From Amycolatopsis circi (GTDB lineage Bacteria > Actinomycetota > Actinomycetes > Mycobacteriales > Pseudonocardiaceae), in NCBI RefSeq assembly GCF_003385235.1, contig NZ_PQIA01000107.1, positions 1 to 32,945 of the forward strand: a DNA stretch of 32,945 bases, given 5' to 3'. Positions 15,156 through 22,769 of this stretch are shown here, piece by piece. The position numbers and the translations under genes were made by a program. How positions within the stretch are numbered: position 1 is the first letter of the stretch; every line of letters starts with the position of its first letter. The notes below the pieces were generated by a model that searched no databases, was not told where the DNA came from, and saw only the letters and a program-made list of their open reading frames with translations.

Positions 15156-15677
15156 GTGGGACTGCTGAACCGGTTCTTCGGCGGCGGGCTGCCCGCGGGG
15201 TTCCCCGGCAAGCTGGACCCGGGCGAGGATCCGGTCGCCGCGGCGGCGGTCGAGGGCGGCGGGCATCTCGTCGTGACGTCGCTGGGCCTGTGGCTCCCGT
15301 CCGGCGAGGGCACGCGGCGCGTCGGCTGGCACCTGGTGGGCAAGGCGACCTGGGGCGACGGCGTGTTCACGCTGACCGAATCCGAGGAGACCGGGCGGGC
15401 GGGCGCGGTCGCGGTGCTGGCCGACCGCGAGCCGGTGCGGTTCCGGCTGCCGCAGCCGGGAAAGGTGCCGCAGCAGGTGCGCCTGCGGGTCGACGGCTCG
15501 GTGCGCGGACGGCACCGGCACGAGTTCCCCGAGGGCGGCGCGTGGTTCGTCCAGCGCAAGGTCCCCGGCCGCGACGGCGTCGAACTGCAGGTCCGCCCCG
15601 ATCCCGGCACCGATCCGGCGCTGGTCGAGGCGGTCGCGGCGGAGGTCGCGGAGAAGCTGGCCAACCTCGGCGAGTAG
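15156..15677 (+). CDS. conserved hypothetical protein downstream of dnaG
   Basis: 173-residue protein starting with GTG 15156, one base after the dnaG stop, so very probably cotranscribed and coupled. It begins MGLLNRFFGGGLP and continues with a beta-rich domain (HLVVTSLGLWLP, RRVGWHLVGKATW, GVFTLTES) and a basic middle part (RLRVDGSVRGRHRHEF). The C-terminal helix reads ALVEAVAAEVAEKLANLGE. There is no signal peptide and no membrane helix. I recall proteins of this kind next to dnaG in other actinobacteria but know of no assigned function. Placement after primase suggests shared regulation only. Confidence 0.82.
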   Translation: MGLLNRFFGGGLPAGFPGKLDPGEDPVAAAAVEGGGHLVVTSLGLWLPSGEGTRRVGWHLVGKATWGDGVFTLTESEETGRAGAVAVLADREPVRFRLPQPGKVPQQVRLRVDGSVRGRHRHEFPEGGAWFVQRKVPGRDGVELQVRPDPGTDPALVEAVAAEVAEKLANLGE

Positions 15678-15678
15678 C

Positions 15679-15707
15679 AGTACGCTCGTACTCAGTACGA
15701 CCGTACT
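15679..15707. promoter_or_regulatory. tandem palindromic operator upstream of tam
   Basis: Two 14-bp palindromes with identical arms, AGTACGCTCGTACT (15679-15692) and AGTACGACCGTACT (15694-15707), separated by one base, giving a 15-bp period. The four half-sites alternate in orientation. The array starts two bases after the previous stop and ends 18 bp before the tam start codon. Symmetry and spacing look like a TetR-type operator bound by two dimers. As RNA it could also fold into hairpins. The regulator is not evident in the window. Confidence 0.65.
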
Positions 15708-15725
15708 GTTAACTGGAGGCTGCCC

Positions 15726-16493
15726 GTGTGGGATCCGGCGAAGTACCTCGACTACTCCGACCTGCGCGGCAGGCCGTTCTACGACCTGATCGGGCGAATC
15801 TCGGCTGATTCGCCCCGCCGGGTGGCCGACCTGGGCTGCGGCCCCGGCACCCTGACTCTGGACCTGGCGCTCCGCTGGCCCGACGCGGTCCTGGAGGCGA
15901 TGGACAGCTCGCCGGAGATGGTCGCCGCGGCCCGCGAACGCGGGGTGGCCGCCGAGGTCGGCGACGTCCGGACGTGGAAACCGAAACCGGACACCGACGT
16001 GGTCGTCTCGAACGCGGTCTTGCAATGGGTGCCCGGCCACGAGGACCTGCTGCGCCGCTGGGCGGCGGAACTCCCCGCCGGCGCGGTCCTGGCCGTGCAG
16101 GTGCCCGGCAACTTCTCCGCCCCGTCGCACGCCATCACCCGTCAACTGGCGGCTTCCCCGGCGTGGGCTTCGCGCCTGTCGTCAGTGTCGTTGCGCGCCG
16201 AGGACGCGGTCGGCGAACCCCGCGACTACGCGAACCTCCTCGCCGACGCCGGATGCCTGGTCGACGCCTGGGAAACCACGTACGTGCAACAACTTTCCGG
16301 CCCGCGCGCAGTCCTGGAGTGGATCACCGGAACCGCGCTGCGCCCCGTCCGCGCGGCGCTGGGCGACGAGGACTGGGCTGAGTTTCAGGACGACCTGGCT
16401 CCGCTGCTGGACGAGGCCTACCCGCCCCGGCCGGACGGCACGACCTGGTTCGAATTCCGCCGGATCTTCTTCGTCGCCAGGATCATGGGCTGA
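15726..16493 (+). CDS. tam: trans-aconitate 2-methyltransferase
   Basis: SAM-dependent methyltransferase (255 aa) that esterifies trans-aconitate, a toxic by-product of the citric-acid cycle. It starts MWDPAKYLDYSDLRGRPFYDL, as Tam proteins do. SAM-binding motif I is VADLGCGPG (33-41), followed by DAVLEAMDSSPEMV, and motif IV is DVVVSNAVLQWV. The family-typical segments VQVPGNFSAPSH and WETTYVQQLSG are present. GTG 15726 has GGAGG (15714-15718) 7 nt upstream. The stop overlaps the next methyltransferase's ATG (TGATG), so they are coupled. A tandem palindrome immediately upstream suggests repressor control. Substrate is assigned by family likeness only. Confidence 0.88.
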   Translation: MWDPAKYLDYSDLRGRPFYDLIGRISADSPRRVADLGCGPGTLTLDLALRWPDAVLEAMDSSPEMVAAARERGVAAEVGDVRTWKPKPDTDVVVSNAVLQWVPGHEDLLRRWAAELPAGAVLAVQVPGNFSAPSHAITRQLAASPAWASRLSSVSLRAEDAVGEPRDYANLLADAGCLVDAWETTYVQQLSGPRAVLEWITGTALRPVRAALGDEDWAEFQDDLAPLLDEAYPPRPDGTTWFEFRRIFFVARIMG

Positions 16494-17068
16494 TGGTGTA
16501 CTGGAACTCGAATGTGGCCCGCCATCCGGACATCCTCCGCGCCGTGCCCGCCGGGTGCTCGAGCGCGCTGGACGTCGGCTGCGGAGACGGCCTGCTGGTG
16601 CGGAAACTGGCTTCCGCGGTGCCTTCGGCCACCGGGATCGACAAGTCGCCGGAGATGGTCGCTCAGGCCCGCTCTTTCTCTGACGACACCTTCGTCGAGG
16701 GAGACTTTCTCTCCGCTGACCTGGGCACGTACGACTTCATCTGCTCCGTCGCCACCATCCATCACCTGGACTTCGAGCTGACCCTCGCCCGAATGCGGGA
16801 CCTGCTGCGTCCAGGCGGCGTGCTGGTAGTCGTCGGCCTCGCCCGCGACGCGAGCGTCAGGGACTGGGCGACGACGATCGCGGCAGCGCCGATCGTGCGG
16901 ACCGTGAAGGTACTGCGCCGATCGCGCGGCCCGGAGGGCATGCCGACGATGAAGCCGCAAATGAGCTACCGGGAGGTGCGGACGGCCGCGCAGCGGTTGC
17001 TGCCAGGAGCGCGATACCGGCGGCACCTGCTCCGGCGGTACTCGCTCACCTGGCAGAAACCGTCCTGA
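16493..17068 (+). CDS. class I SAM-dependent methyltransferase
   Basis: 191-residue methyltransferase of the UbiE/Methyltransf_11 kind. Motif I is LDVGCGDG (26-33), followed by ATGIDKSPEMVAQA, VEGDFLSADL, FICSVATIHHLDF and LLRPGGVLVVVGLAR (motif post-I to VI). The start MVYWNSNVARHPDILRAVP resembles actinobacterial proteins that begin with a tyrosine/tryptophan-rich segment. ATG 16493 shares a base with the tam stop, which gives translational coupling; GTG 16496 is a possible alternative. The C-terminus has an Arg-rich LLPGARYRRHLLRRYSLTWQKP tail. Substrate unknown. The gene converges with the small gene at 17093. Confidence 0.85.
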   Translation: MVYWNSNVARHPDILRAVPAGCSSALDVGCGDGLLVRKLASAVPSATGIDKSPEMVAQARSFSDDTFVEGDFLSADLGTYDFICSVATIHHLDFELTLARMRDLLRPGGVLVVVGLARDASVRDWATTIAAAPIVRTVKVLRRSRGPEGMPTMKPQMSYREVRTAAQRLLPGARYRRHLLRRYSLTWQKPS

Positions 17069-17092
17069 GCTGGGGTTATGCTGGTTTTCGCG

Positions 17093-17272
17093 TCAGCCGT
17101 TCCCGCGCCCGAACTTCTCGCCGAGCTTCGCCCGCGCCACCCCTGCCGCACCCTGGACCATCGGATGGTCGACCAGTTTGCGGTAGGTGCGCACGATCTG
17201 CTCGTACCGTCCCCGGCCGGCCTTGGTGCCCAGCACGTACCCCAGGCCCACGCCCAGCAGGAACTTCTTCAT
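17093..17272 (-). CDS. small conserved membrane protein
   Basis: 59-residue protein. MKKFLLGVGLGYVLGTKAGRGRYEQIV begins with a glycine-rich hydrophobic helix (about 4-17) ending in basic residues; the rest is amphipathic and basic (LGEKFGRGNG end). This layout resembles YtxH-like small proteins of actinobacteria. ATG 17272 has GAGAGG about 11 nt upstream. A GTG 12 bp further upstream (MWPPMKK) is in frame but sits only one base after the same Shine-Dalgarno. It is convergent with the methyltransferase pair and divergent from tRNA-Asn. Function unknown. Confidence 0.75.
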   Translation of the reverse strand: MKKFLLGVGLGYVLGTKAGRGRYEQIVRTYRKLVDHPMVQGAAGVARAKLGEKFGRGNG

Positions 17273-17448
17273 CGGCGGCCACACCTCTCGTCAGCAGGAC
17301 TTCCGACTGTCCATTGTCCAACACAACCGGCTTCCGTGCGGGGTTCCCTGGGGCGTCGTCGGACACCCACCCCCCTGTGCGAGGCCGGAACGGCATGGGC
17401 TAAAGTTCTTCCTGTCAGCCCGGAGAGATCCGGACCGGCGAAGCACGA

Positions 17449-17524
17449 TCCCCTGTAGCTCAACTGGCAGAGCATTCGGCTGTTAACCGGAGGGTTCTTG
17501 GTTCGAGTCCAAGCGGGGGAGCCA
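17449..17524 (+). tRNA. tRNA-Asn (GUU)
   Basis: Full cloverleaf of 76 nt including an encoded CCA (17522-17524). The acceptor stem pairs TCCCCTG (17449-17455) with CGGGGGA (17514-17520), with discriminator G17521. The anticodon loop CTGTTAA has anticodon GTT. The T arm contains GGTTCGAGTCC. A single tRNA-Asn gene near dnaG is also found in mycobacteria. A TAAAGT hexamer at about 17400 may be its -10, with no clear -35. Confidence 0.96.
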
Positions 17525-17553
17525 AAGCCCAGGTCTTAGACCTGGGCTTTTTT
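17525..17553 (+). terminator. rho-independent terminator of tRNA-Asn
   Basis: Perfect 11-bp stem AAGCCCAGGTC (17525-17535) and GACCTGGGCTT (17539-17549) with a TTA loop and a T-run (17548-17553), starting on the base after the CCA end of the tRNA. Confidence 0.95.
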
Positions 17554-17654
17554 GCTGTCCGAATGCGGGGCGATTCGGTGTCGAATTTGGCGGTCGGCCA
17601 AGCGGCGCTTGAAGGTGATCACTGCATTCACGCCCGTCGAGAGGATCTTGCACT

Positions 17655-18290
17655 GTGTTCGCCGAACGGATGAACGCGGACGACCAGGCCGCCCCCGCGG
17701 CCGACGTGGTGTACGACCTGGACTTCCCCGGCCCGCACAAGCAGTGGGTCGCGGCGATCGAGAACTCGCCGACGACCCCGGTGTGGCTCGGACACCGCAC
17801 CGACTCCGGAGACCGGGCGGCGCTGGTGGCCACGCTGCCGCGCGGCGCGTTCGCGTCGGGTGCGGCGCCGTTGGAATGGGGTGCGCCTGGCATGGCGCTC
17901 GGGAAGCTGATGAACAGCATCGAGCCGACCGAACCCGGTGCGGATCGTGCGGCTCTCGGCAGGGCTGTTCAGGCGCATCTGGCCGAACGGGTCGCTGCGA
18001 TGTCCAGCTGGCCACGCTCGACGTGGACGGTGGACGGCGTCCGGGTGCAGGCGGCGGTGCTGCACTTCGCGGGCGCTTGGCTGGCGCTCACTGACGAATT
18101 GGACCTTGTCTACCTGGCCGCCGTCGGCGTGGGCATTTCTCCGGACGGTCTCGTGTTTCACACGACGCGTGGCGAGAAATACGGGGCTGATTTCTCGGTT
18201 CCGCTGACGATTGGCCAGCTCAACCGTCTGCGCGCGGAGCAGATGCCGCAGCCGTCCCGGCCCCATCCGGACCTGCTGCGATTCAGGTAG
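17655..18290 (+). CDS. hypothetical protein
   Basis: 211-residue acidic soluble protein that I do not recognise. GTG 17655 has GAGAGG about 9 nt upstream; ATG 17670 is a possible alternative. There is no signal peptide and no membrane segment. Visible features: VVYDLDFPGPHKQWVAAIE near the N-terminus, several Trp residues (VWLGHRT, PLEWGAPGMALG, MSSWPRSTWTVDG), and a hydrophobic beta-like core (VRVQAAVLHFAGAWLALTDELDLVYLAAVGVGI). The C-terminus reads FSVPLTIGQLNRLRAEQMPQPSRPHPDLLRFR. It is monocistronic, flanked by the tRNA terminator upstream and a convergent gene downstream. No function is proposed. Confidence 0.75.
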   Translation: MFAERMNADDQAAPAADVVYDLDFPGPHKQWVAAIENSPTTPVWLGHRTDSGDRAALVATLPRGAFASGAAPLEWGAPGMALGKLMNSIEPTEPGADRAALGRAVQAHLAERVAAMSSWPRSTWTVDGVRVQAAVLHFAGAWLALTDELDLVYLAAVGVGISPDGLVFHTTRGEKYGADFSVPLTIGQLNRLRAEQMPQPSRPHPDLLRFR

Positions 18291-18388
18291 CTCTTGAATG
18301 CGGCGTCGCGCGTCCACCGGCACCATTGGGGAAGCCTGAACCCCGCTATTGAAGCGAGCGGGTGCTGTCGCCCTTGTGGTTGCGCTTT

Positions 18389-19021
18389 TCAGGTCTCGCC
18401 GAGTGCTTTTCCGGCCTTGGCCCAGTTTCCGCGCAGAGTGTCCAGGTAGGACTGTGCCTGCGAACCCGGTTTGGTGCCGTGCGCGAAGGTTTTCATCGCG
18501 CCGGGACCGGCGTTGTACCCGAGTGCGAGCAGTTCGTCGGAAGTGATCGAGCCAGACCGGTTCGCGGGCAGTTGCGCGGCCAGGTCGTGCAGGTACCAGG
18601 ATTCGGCCTGGATCGCCAGGTCGGGGTCGTCCGGCAGTTGGTCCCAGGAGCGTCCGGCGAAGGCTCGGCCCTTCTTTGTGGCGTTGAAGGTCGCCTCGTG
18701 CATGTTGGCCACCCCGAACGCGGCTCCTGGTTTCATCCGCTGCCAGGCGCGCTCGAGATCCGGGGCGTGCGGCTTGTACGACTCGTTGTAGAGGATCGCC
18801 ATCACCAGCCGCGGCGACACCCCGGCCTCCTTCGCCCGTGCCTGGACCAGCGGAGCGAACCGCGCGGTGTCTTGACTTCCGCCGAGTGCGGGGGTGGATT
18901 TCGCGGTGGTCGGCGTCGTCGGGGCCGGAGAGGCGGTTTCATGCTGGCTGGTGAGAGGGGAGCAGGAGGTAAGGCTCAGCCCCAGCGCTGCTGCCGCTAG
19001 CCATCTTCGCCGAGCCCGCAT
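18389..19021 (-). CDS. lytic transglycosylase-like lipoprotein (SLT fold)
   Basis: 210-residue predicted lipoprotein. Basic start MRARRRW, hydrophobic core and lipobox LTSC with Cys20 as the lipidation site. A Ser/Thr/Pro-rich linker (about 21-50) leads to a goose-type/SLT lysozyme fold. The catalytic Glu is probably Glu80 in AILYNES. FGVANMHEATF and ALGYNAGPGA (about 166-175) match the later SLT motifs. It would cut peptidoglycan at the outer face of the membrane. The DNA upstream of ATG 19021 has GGGAGG and AAAGGCGG, so initiation is well supported. No partner gene is adjacent. The enzyme class is clear; whether it is active or a binding-only variant cannot be judged. Confidence 0.87.
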   Translation of the reverse strand: MRARRRWLAAAALGLSLTSCSPLTSQHETASPAPTTPTTAKSTPALGGSQDTARFAPLVQARAKEAGVSPRLVMAILYNESYKPHAPDLERAWQRMKPGAAFGVANMHEATFNATKKGRAFAGRSWDQLPDDPDLAIQAESWYLHDLAAQLPANRSGSITSDELLALGYNAGPGAMKTFAHGTKPGSQAQSYLDTLRGNWAKAGKALGET

Positions 19022-19775
19022 CGTGTCCGCCTTTCTGCCTCCCGGATGTTTCCACCTTGGCAGAAGATGCCGGGTCGCGGGGGCCGTGCGGCGGTCGGGT
19101 TTCCGGAGCGGAGGTTCGCGCCTTGAAGCCGTCGCGGGTCGACGGACCCGTCTGGCGTCGCGCTGGGATTGTCTGGATCGTCAGCGGGAGTACGTTGTCC
19201 TGCACGTGATCGAGCGCCGAACCGGTGTCTTAGGACGCCTTTGTTCCGATGCTTTCCGGGTCATGAGCGCGAGTTCGCTACCAGGCTTGACTTCGCCCCG
19301 CATGGCCTTCGTCACTCGGTGAGTTCAATGAGGACGATTCGCCTGCCGCGGACGACAGGCACGTCCGTTCGGCTGAGTCCACAGTGGACTTTCACATCTC
19401 CTCGAAGGTCGGTGAGCGGCTCGCCGGTGCTTGTCCAGACGTCATGATTACCAGGGAAAGGCAATACCGGCCCGGTACCGCGGCGAGCCTGCCGGTGACG
19501 GCATCGGGTCTGCCCGAAAGTAATTCTCGGCCGGTGAGCGGGCGTATCGGTCCGCGCGGTTGTCCGAATGAACAAAAGATGCGATTTCGGTGAATTTCCG
19601 AGAGAGGTCCGCGCGTACCGGAAATATCGCGAAACCGGCAAGGTCGAACGCTCTCATTATCGGGACGAATATGCAGTCGAAGTGCACGGAAACCCGATCC
19701 CGCTCCGGCGAGCAGCCGCTACGGTCGGACACGGGCGGCAATCGCCCCGAGAAGGACGACAGGGAGGATCTGCAC
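19022..19775. other. gene-poor intergenic region, 754 bp
   Basis: No convincing gene on either strand. All open frames here lack Shine-Dalgarno sites, have poor third-position GC bias, or are shadows. From about 19560 to 19700 the base composition is visibly more AT-rich than the surroundings. It contains one GTCCACAGTGGAC palindrome (19377-19389) and presumably the promoters of the divergent lipoprotein gene and the secreted-protein gene. A short reading APHGLRHS on the plus strand resembles a tyrosine-recombinase motif but is isolated. Confidence 0.55.
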
Positions 19776-20204
19776 ATGCGTACGCTCACTGCGATTTTGG
19801 CGGGTACGGCGGCCACGGGTGCGCTGCTGCTGGGAACTGTGCCGGCGATCGCGGCCGCACACGTCCAGCAAGACGGCGCCCGGATCGCCACGATCCAGGT
19901 TTTCTCCAGCGGTGACATTTACCGGGTGGAACTGCTCAAGCAGGCCGACGTGGACCAGGCTGTCAGACTCATGAACGGCCAGGTCAAGCATCCGGGAATT
20001 CCCATCGGCGACATCGTCCGGGGTTCTTCCGGCGTCAACACCGGATATGACTGGCACATCGACCCCGCCACCTTCCAGTGGGCCGACAGCACCGCGGAAG
20101 CGTGCGACGGTCAGCCGCACGAAGTCAGCGACGCCGGGGAATGGAAGGTCAAGCAGTACTGCCCGTGGACCGTCAAAGTGCTCTCCGTCGCCCCGGAAAA
20201 CTGA
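19776..20204 (+). CDS. secreted BP74-like domain protein
   Basis: 142-residue secreted protein. ATG 19776 has GGGAGG about 8 nt upstream; the frame is open upstream but without coding character. A signal peptide (MRTLTAILAGTAATGALLLG..., cleavage likely after AIAAA, about residue 28) precedes one domain. The domain pattern IATIQVFSSGDIYRVELL, then a helix with LMNGQVKHPGIPIGDIVRG, then YDWHIDPATFQWADSTAEACDG and WKVKQYCPWTVKVLSV matches the BP74 N-terminal-type domain known from Dictyostelium and many actinomycetes. Two Cys (110, 129) probably form a disulfide. Function in bacteria is unknown. Family assignment is from memory of the HxDP, EACDG and CPW motifs. Confidence 0.78.
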   Translation: MRTLTAILAGTAATGALLLGTVPAIAAAHVQQDGARIATIQVFSSGDIYRVELLKQADVDQAVRLMNGQVKHPGIPIGDIVRGSSGVNTGYDWHIDPATFQWADSTAEACDGQPHEVSDAGEWKVKQYCPWTVKVLSVAPEN

Positions 20205-20334
20205 CCAGGGCCGCGGACGACTTCCGTCGCCGCTTCGGCAGCTGAACAGCGGTACGGGGCAGCCGGAGCGTCCGGCGCATAGGTGATTCGGCAGGGGCAG
20301 TTCGGCCAGCGCCCAGTGCCCCGGAACGGGCGAC

Positions 20335-20353
20335 TTCTCACCGAGTTCTCATT
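20335..20353 (+). promoter_or_regulatory. MprA-box-like direct repeat before the response-regulator gene
   Basis: TTCTCACC (20335-20342), 3 bp, TTCTCATT (20346-20353): 8-bp direct repeats with 11-bp pitch, typical of OmpR-class response regulators. It lies 41 bp before the GTG of the regulator gene, fitting autoregulation. A near-identical pair is at 22738-22756. Confidence 0.6.
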
Positions 20354-20393
20354 TTCGTCCGGGAGAGTGGAGGCCAGGCGGAAGGAGGCGGCG

Positions 20394-21086
20394 GTGCATC
20401 TGGTCGTGGTCGACGACGAGGAAGCGGTCCGGGATTCGCTGTCGCGGACGCTGCGCTTCGAGGGCTACACCGTTTCGCTCGCCCGGGACGGGGCCGAAGG
20501 ACTCGACGTGATCCGGGCCGAGAAGCCGGACGGCGTCGTGCTCGACGTGATGATGCCGGTGCTCGACGGGCTGGACAGCTGCCGCGTGCTGCGCGCCGAG
20601 GGCAACTTCGTGCCGATTCTGATGCTGACCGCGCGCACCGGCGTCTCGGACCGCGTCGCCGGTCTCGACGCGGGTGCCGACGACTACCTGGTGAAACCGT
20701 TCGCGCTGCGGGAGCTGCTGGCCCGGGTGCGGGCGCTGCTGCGCCGGGTCGAGTACGACGCTCCGGCGCGGCCGGCCGGGTCCGCGCTCTCCTTCGCCGA
20801 CCTGGTCCTGGACCCGGAGACCCGGGAGGTCCGCCGGGGAGACCGGCCGATCCGGCTGACCCGCACCGAATTCGCGATGCTGGAGGCGTTCCTGCGGCAT
20901 CCGCGGATCGTGCTGAGCCGGACGGCGATGTTCGACCAGGTGTGGGGCTACGACTTCGGCAGCTCGTCCAACGGGCTGGACGTCTACGTCAGCTATCTGC
21001 GCCGGAAACTCGAAGAGGGCGGCGAACCCCGGCTGCTGCACACCGTGCGCGGGGTCGGCTACGTGCTGCGGGACGATCCGCTGTGA
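20394..21086 (+). CDS. response regulator, OmpR/MprA family
   Basis: 230-residue winged-helix response regulator. Receiver domain: acidic pair DD (7-8), phospho-acceptor Asp51 in GVVLDVMMPVLDGL, Thr/Ala in MLTARTG, and Lys in DDYLVKPFALREL. The C-terminal trans_reg_C domain includes LTRTEFAMLEAFLRHPRIVLSR, VWGYDFGSSSNGLDVYVSYLRRKLE and LHTVRGVGYVLR. GTG 20394 has AAGGAGG (20382-20388) 5 nt upstream; the frame is open for 111 bp upstream but without such a signal. The stop overlaps the kinase start (GTGA). It resembles mycobacterial MprA, which responds to envelope stress, though orthology is not proven. Direct repeats upstream suggest autoregulation. Confidence 0.93.
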   Translation: MHLVVVDDEEAVRDSLSRTLRFEGYTVSLARDGAEGLDVIRAEKPDGVVLDVMMPVLDGLDSCRVLRAEGNFVPILMLTARTGVSDRVAGLDAGADDYLVKPFALRELLARVRALLRRVEYDAPARPAGSALSFADLVLDPETREVRRGDRPIRLTRTEFAMLEAFLRHPRIVLSRTAMFDQVWGYDFGSSSNGLDVYVSYLRRKLEEGGEPRLLHTVRGVGYVLRDDPL

Positions 21087-22474
21087 AACGGCTGCGGTGG
21101 CGGGAGCGCTCGCTGCGCACCCGGCTCACCGCGATGGTCGCGCTCGCCATGGCCGTCGCGGTGGTCGCGACGTTCTCAGCCGCGTGGTTCCTGACCCGGG
21201 CCAACCTGTACCAGCAGTTCGACGCCCAGCTGCAGACCTACGCGCAGGTCGCCGCGAAGGCCGCGGACCCGGCGGACGCGCTGGCCACCCTGCGTGCGGT
21301 GCAACAGGACAAATCGGGCCCGAGTTCCGGCCGGGCCGAGGCGATGGCGGTCGAGTTCGTTGACAAGGACGGGGCGAGCGTCGGCGTGGCGGGCGCGCCC
21401 GCGTTCCCGACCGGCCCGCAGGCGCGCTTCGTCGCGGCCGGAGACGCGACGCTCGGCTTCGACGTCGAACGCATCGGCGGGGACCGTTACCGGGTGCGCA
21501 GCGTGCCGCGGCCCGGCGGGGGCGCGGTGCTGGTCGCGCGCAATTCCGAAGGCCTGGAAGGAACTCTCGCCGAACTGGGCGGGTGGCTGACGCTGGCCGG
21601 GCTGGTCGGCGTCGCCGGTGCGGCGCTCGCCGGGCGCGCGATCGCCAAGACCGCGCTCCGGCCGGTCGCCGCGCTGACGGTCGCTGCCGAAGACGTCGCC
21701 AGGACTCAGGAACTCGCCGCCGGCATCACCGTCGCGGGCAAGGACGAACTGGCCCGGCTGGCCGACGCGTTCAACGAAATGCTCGGCGCGCTCCGCCTCT
21801 CGCGCGACGAGCAGCGGCGGCTCGTCCAGGACGCCGGGCACGAGCTGCGGACCCCGTTGACCAGCCTGCGCAACAACATCGAGCTGCTGATCCACGCCGA
21901 GGGGCAGGACCGGGCGCTGCCGCCGGAGGACCGGACCCGGCTGCTCGCGGACCTCGACGTCCAGTCGGTCGAACTGACCACGTTGGTCGGCGAACTGGTG
22001 GACCTGTCCACCGGCGAGCGGGAGCCGGAATCGGTGGACCGGGTCGACCTGGCGGACGTGCTCGCCGCCGCCGCGGACCGGGTCCGGGCCCGGTCGCCGC
22101 AGGTGGAGTTCGCCGTGACGCTGGCGAGCGCCGAGGTGAAGGGCCGGGCCGGGGCGCTGGAACGGGCGGTGCTGAACGTGCTCGACAACGCCGCGAAGTG
22201 GAGCCCGCCGGGCGGGACGGTCCGGGCGGCGGTGCTGCCGGAGATCCCGGCGATCGTCGTGTCGGATGAGGGGCCGGGCATCGCCGAGGTCGACCTGCCG
22301 CACGTGTTCGAGCGGTTCTACCGGGCCGAAGCGGCGCGGTCGAAGCCGGGGTCCGGGCTGGGGTTGGCGATCGTGGAGCAGGTGGTCGCCCAGCATGGCG
22401 GGACGGTGCGGGCCGGGGCTGCCGAGGGTGGGGGAGCGCGGTTCGAGTTGGCGTTTCCGGCTGCGGGTGCGTGA
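21083..22474 (+). CDS. sensor histidine kinase, MprB-like
   Basis: 463-residue membrane kinase. TM1 (about 16-38), an extracytoplasmic domain of about 125 residues (39-163), TM2 (about 166-186), a HAMP domain (about 187-240, ending in the DELARLADAFNEML helix), then HisKA with VQDAGHELRTPLTSLRNNIELL and phospho-accepting His253. The ATPase domain has ERAVLNVLDNAAKWS (N-box), VSDEGPGI (G1), FERFYRAEAAR (F-box) and GSGLGLAIV (G2). All catalytic motifs are intact. The DAGHELRTPLTSLR..NIELL run matches MprB-type kinases. GTG 21083 overlaps the regulator stop by 4 bp. It probably senses envelope conditions; the ligand is unknown. Confidence 0.93.
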   Translation: MKRLRWRERSLRTRLTAMVALAMAVAVVATFSAAWFLTRANLYQQFDAQLQTYAQVAAKAADPADALATLRAVQQDKSGPSSGRAEAMAVEFVDKDGASVGVAGAPAFPTGPQARFVAAGDATLGFDVERIGGDRYRVRSVPRPGGGAVLVARNSEGLEGTLAELGGWLTLAGLVGVAGAALAGRAIAKTALRPVAALTVAAEDVARTQELAAGITVAGKDELARLADAFNEMLGALRLSRDEQRRLVQDAGHELRTPLTSLRNNIELLIHAEGQDRALPPEDRTRLLADLDVQSVELTTLVGELVDLSTGEREPESVDRVDLADVLAAAADRVRARSPQVEFAVTLASAEVKGRAGALERAVLNVLDNAAKWSPPGGTVRAAVLPEIPAIVVSDEGPGIAEVDLPHVFERFYRAEAARSKPGSGLGLAIVEQVVAQHGGTVRAGAAEGGGARFELAFPAAGA

Positions 22475-22769
22475 TCGGGGGAGCGGTTCCGGTCTGAGGG
22501 AGCGGTCGTGGCCATTTCCGCATGCCGTGCGACGGGCCGGATCCGGACGGCGGGCGACGGGTTGAGCGGAATGCGGCGTGCCGTCCCATGCGGCCGGATC
22601 CGCTCGGGCAAATGCGGCTGAAGGGCTCGCCGCACCGAGCGAATCCGCCGTGAATTCTTCCGCCTGATGCCGATATTGGCAGGTTTCGCCCCCGCGTCCC
22701 AACCCCGCTGAGCGCTTCTTAACCGAACCCCGGGGAATTCTCATCAGCTTCTCATCCGGCCCGCGCACC
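22475..22769. other. 295-bp intergenic region between kinase and DUF998 operon
   Basis: No gene seen. GCCGGATCCG appears at two places about 60 bp apart, and GCCGATATTGGC is a weak palindrome. The right end carries the regulator-box repeats listed separately. A T-rich terminator is not visible, so some readthrough from the kinase gene is possible. Confidence 0.5.
22716..22756 (+). promoter_or_regulatory. MprA-box-like direct repeats before DUF998 operon
   Basis: TTCTCATC (22738-22745), AGC, TTCTCATC (22749-22756): a perfect 8-bp direct repeat with 11-bp pitch. A weaker TTCTTAAC at 22716-22723 is in phase, 22 bp upstream. The box ends 13 bp before the first possible GTG of the DUF998 gene. 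The similar box at 20335 lies before the two-component regulator gene, so this operon is the best local target. Confidence 0.6.

Noticed and set aside
13187..15664. 825-codon minus-strand open frame over dnaG
   Set aside because: Antisense shadow of dnaG and its downstream partner; composition is low-complexity Arg/Pro/Ala without domain motifs.
18340..18361. CCCGCT...AGCGGG small hairpin between convergent genes
   Set aside because: Short stem, long loop and no T-run; such pairs are frequent in high-GC DNA.
19260..19330. APHGLRHS on the plus strand, resembling the HxLRH motif of tyrosine recombinases, 1.8 kb from tRNA-Asn
   Set aside because: The motif is isolated: no following GH or catalytic Tyr region, no coding bias, and no att-like repeat of the tRNA 3' end was seen. 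Probably coincidence.
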